Positions 63,918 through 64,000 of a DNA stretch of 64,000 nucleotides are shown in pieces. Location: NCBI RefSeq assembly GCF_014280235.1, contig NZ_CP047940.1, positions 2,684,088 to 2,748,087 of the forward strand, read 5' to 3'. A program made the translations under genes and the position numbers. The notes beneath the pieces are model-generated. The model was not told where the DNA came from, ran no database searches, and saw nothing but the letters and a program-made list of their open reading frames with translations. This DNA comes from Cyanobium sp. NS01 (GTDB lineage Bacteria; Cyanobacteriota; Cyanobacteriia; PCC-6307; Cyanobiaceae). Numbering within the stretch: position 1 is the stretch's first letter; each line of letters starts with the position of its first letter.

Positions 63918-64000
63918 GGCAATCTGTTCCGCAGACCCGCTGCGGTTCTCCTCCCTGTTCAGATCGCGACTCTGCTGTTGCTGCAGGCTGATCGGCAGGA

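Larger units (their letters stand above)
63704..64000. other. Non-coding right edge with DnaA box, possible origin-proximal region
   Basis: About 300 bp without a convincing gene, although frames stay open by base composition. It contains a terminator-like stem near 63742 and one perfect TTTTCCACA-type DnaA box at 63909-63917, plus looser variants (TGCGGAAAG near 63814; TGTTCCGCA near 63925). Confidence 0.45.

Overview
This is a 64 kb, very GC-rich (roughly two thirds G+C, strongly GC3-biased), gene-dense stretch of a picocyanobacterial chromosome. I infer a Synechococcus/Cyanobium-type organism from the cyanobacteria-only or cyanobacteria-typical proteins present (PsbQ lipoprotein, NarM, ferredoxin-type NirA and NarB, NRT2-type nitrate permease, sucrose-phosphate synthase with a built-in phosphatase-like domain, DUF3134, DUF1400, Tic20-like protein, group 2 sigma factor). 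I see no rRNA, tRNA, insertion sequence, prophage or CRISPR array.

Layout. 1-1.5 kb: an alpha-E protein (cut by the window edge) and a transglutaminase-like protein. 1.6-21.3 kb: a nitrogen-assimilation island. It holds cyanase, a formate/nitrite-family transporter, siroheme synthesis (a chelatase of unusual architecture translationally coupled to cobA), nirA, a TrpD2-like gene coupled to narM, narB, the nitrate/nitrite permease, and almost the whole molybdenum-cofactor set (mobA, moaA, moaB, moaD, moaE, moeA, moaC). Nitrate enters through NrtP, is reduced by NarB (which needs Moco and NarM) to nitrite, and then by NirA (which needs siroheme) to ammonium. The FNT channel can take up nitrite and cyanase releases ammonia from cyanate. 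Several NtcA-type GTA-N8-TAC sites lie in front of these units, four of them exactly 22 nt before a plausible -10 hexamer.

19.9-23.6 kb: sucrose synthesis merges into Moco synthesis. A sucrose-phosphate synthase is followed by one reading frame encoding a sucrose-phosphatase-like HAD domain fused directly to MoaC, then by moeA 6 bp later. This fusion is the most striking item in the window.

23.7-44 kb: housekeeping and phosphate genes: an MFS exporter, ppk, a group 2 sigma factor, a prenol-kinase family protein, DAHP synthase, acnB, a CLC protein lacking the gating glutamate, a lipoprotein, a radical SAM protein, purU, psbQ, an FAD oxidoreductase, pstS behind a Pho box, dnaK and aroE. 44-53 kb: a Tic20-like protein, rpsF, argG, mraY, purT, an LCP protein and small conserved or unknown proteins, including a 53-residue membrane protein. 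53-64 kb: uvrA, a rhodanese lipoprotein, an SDR, recN, an AarF/ABC1 kinase, a DUF1400 protein and thrC. The window ends in about 300 bp of non-coding sequence with a perfect TTTTCCACA-type DnaA box, possibly the edge of the replication origin.
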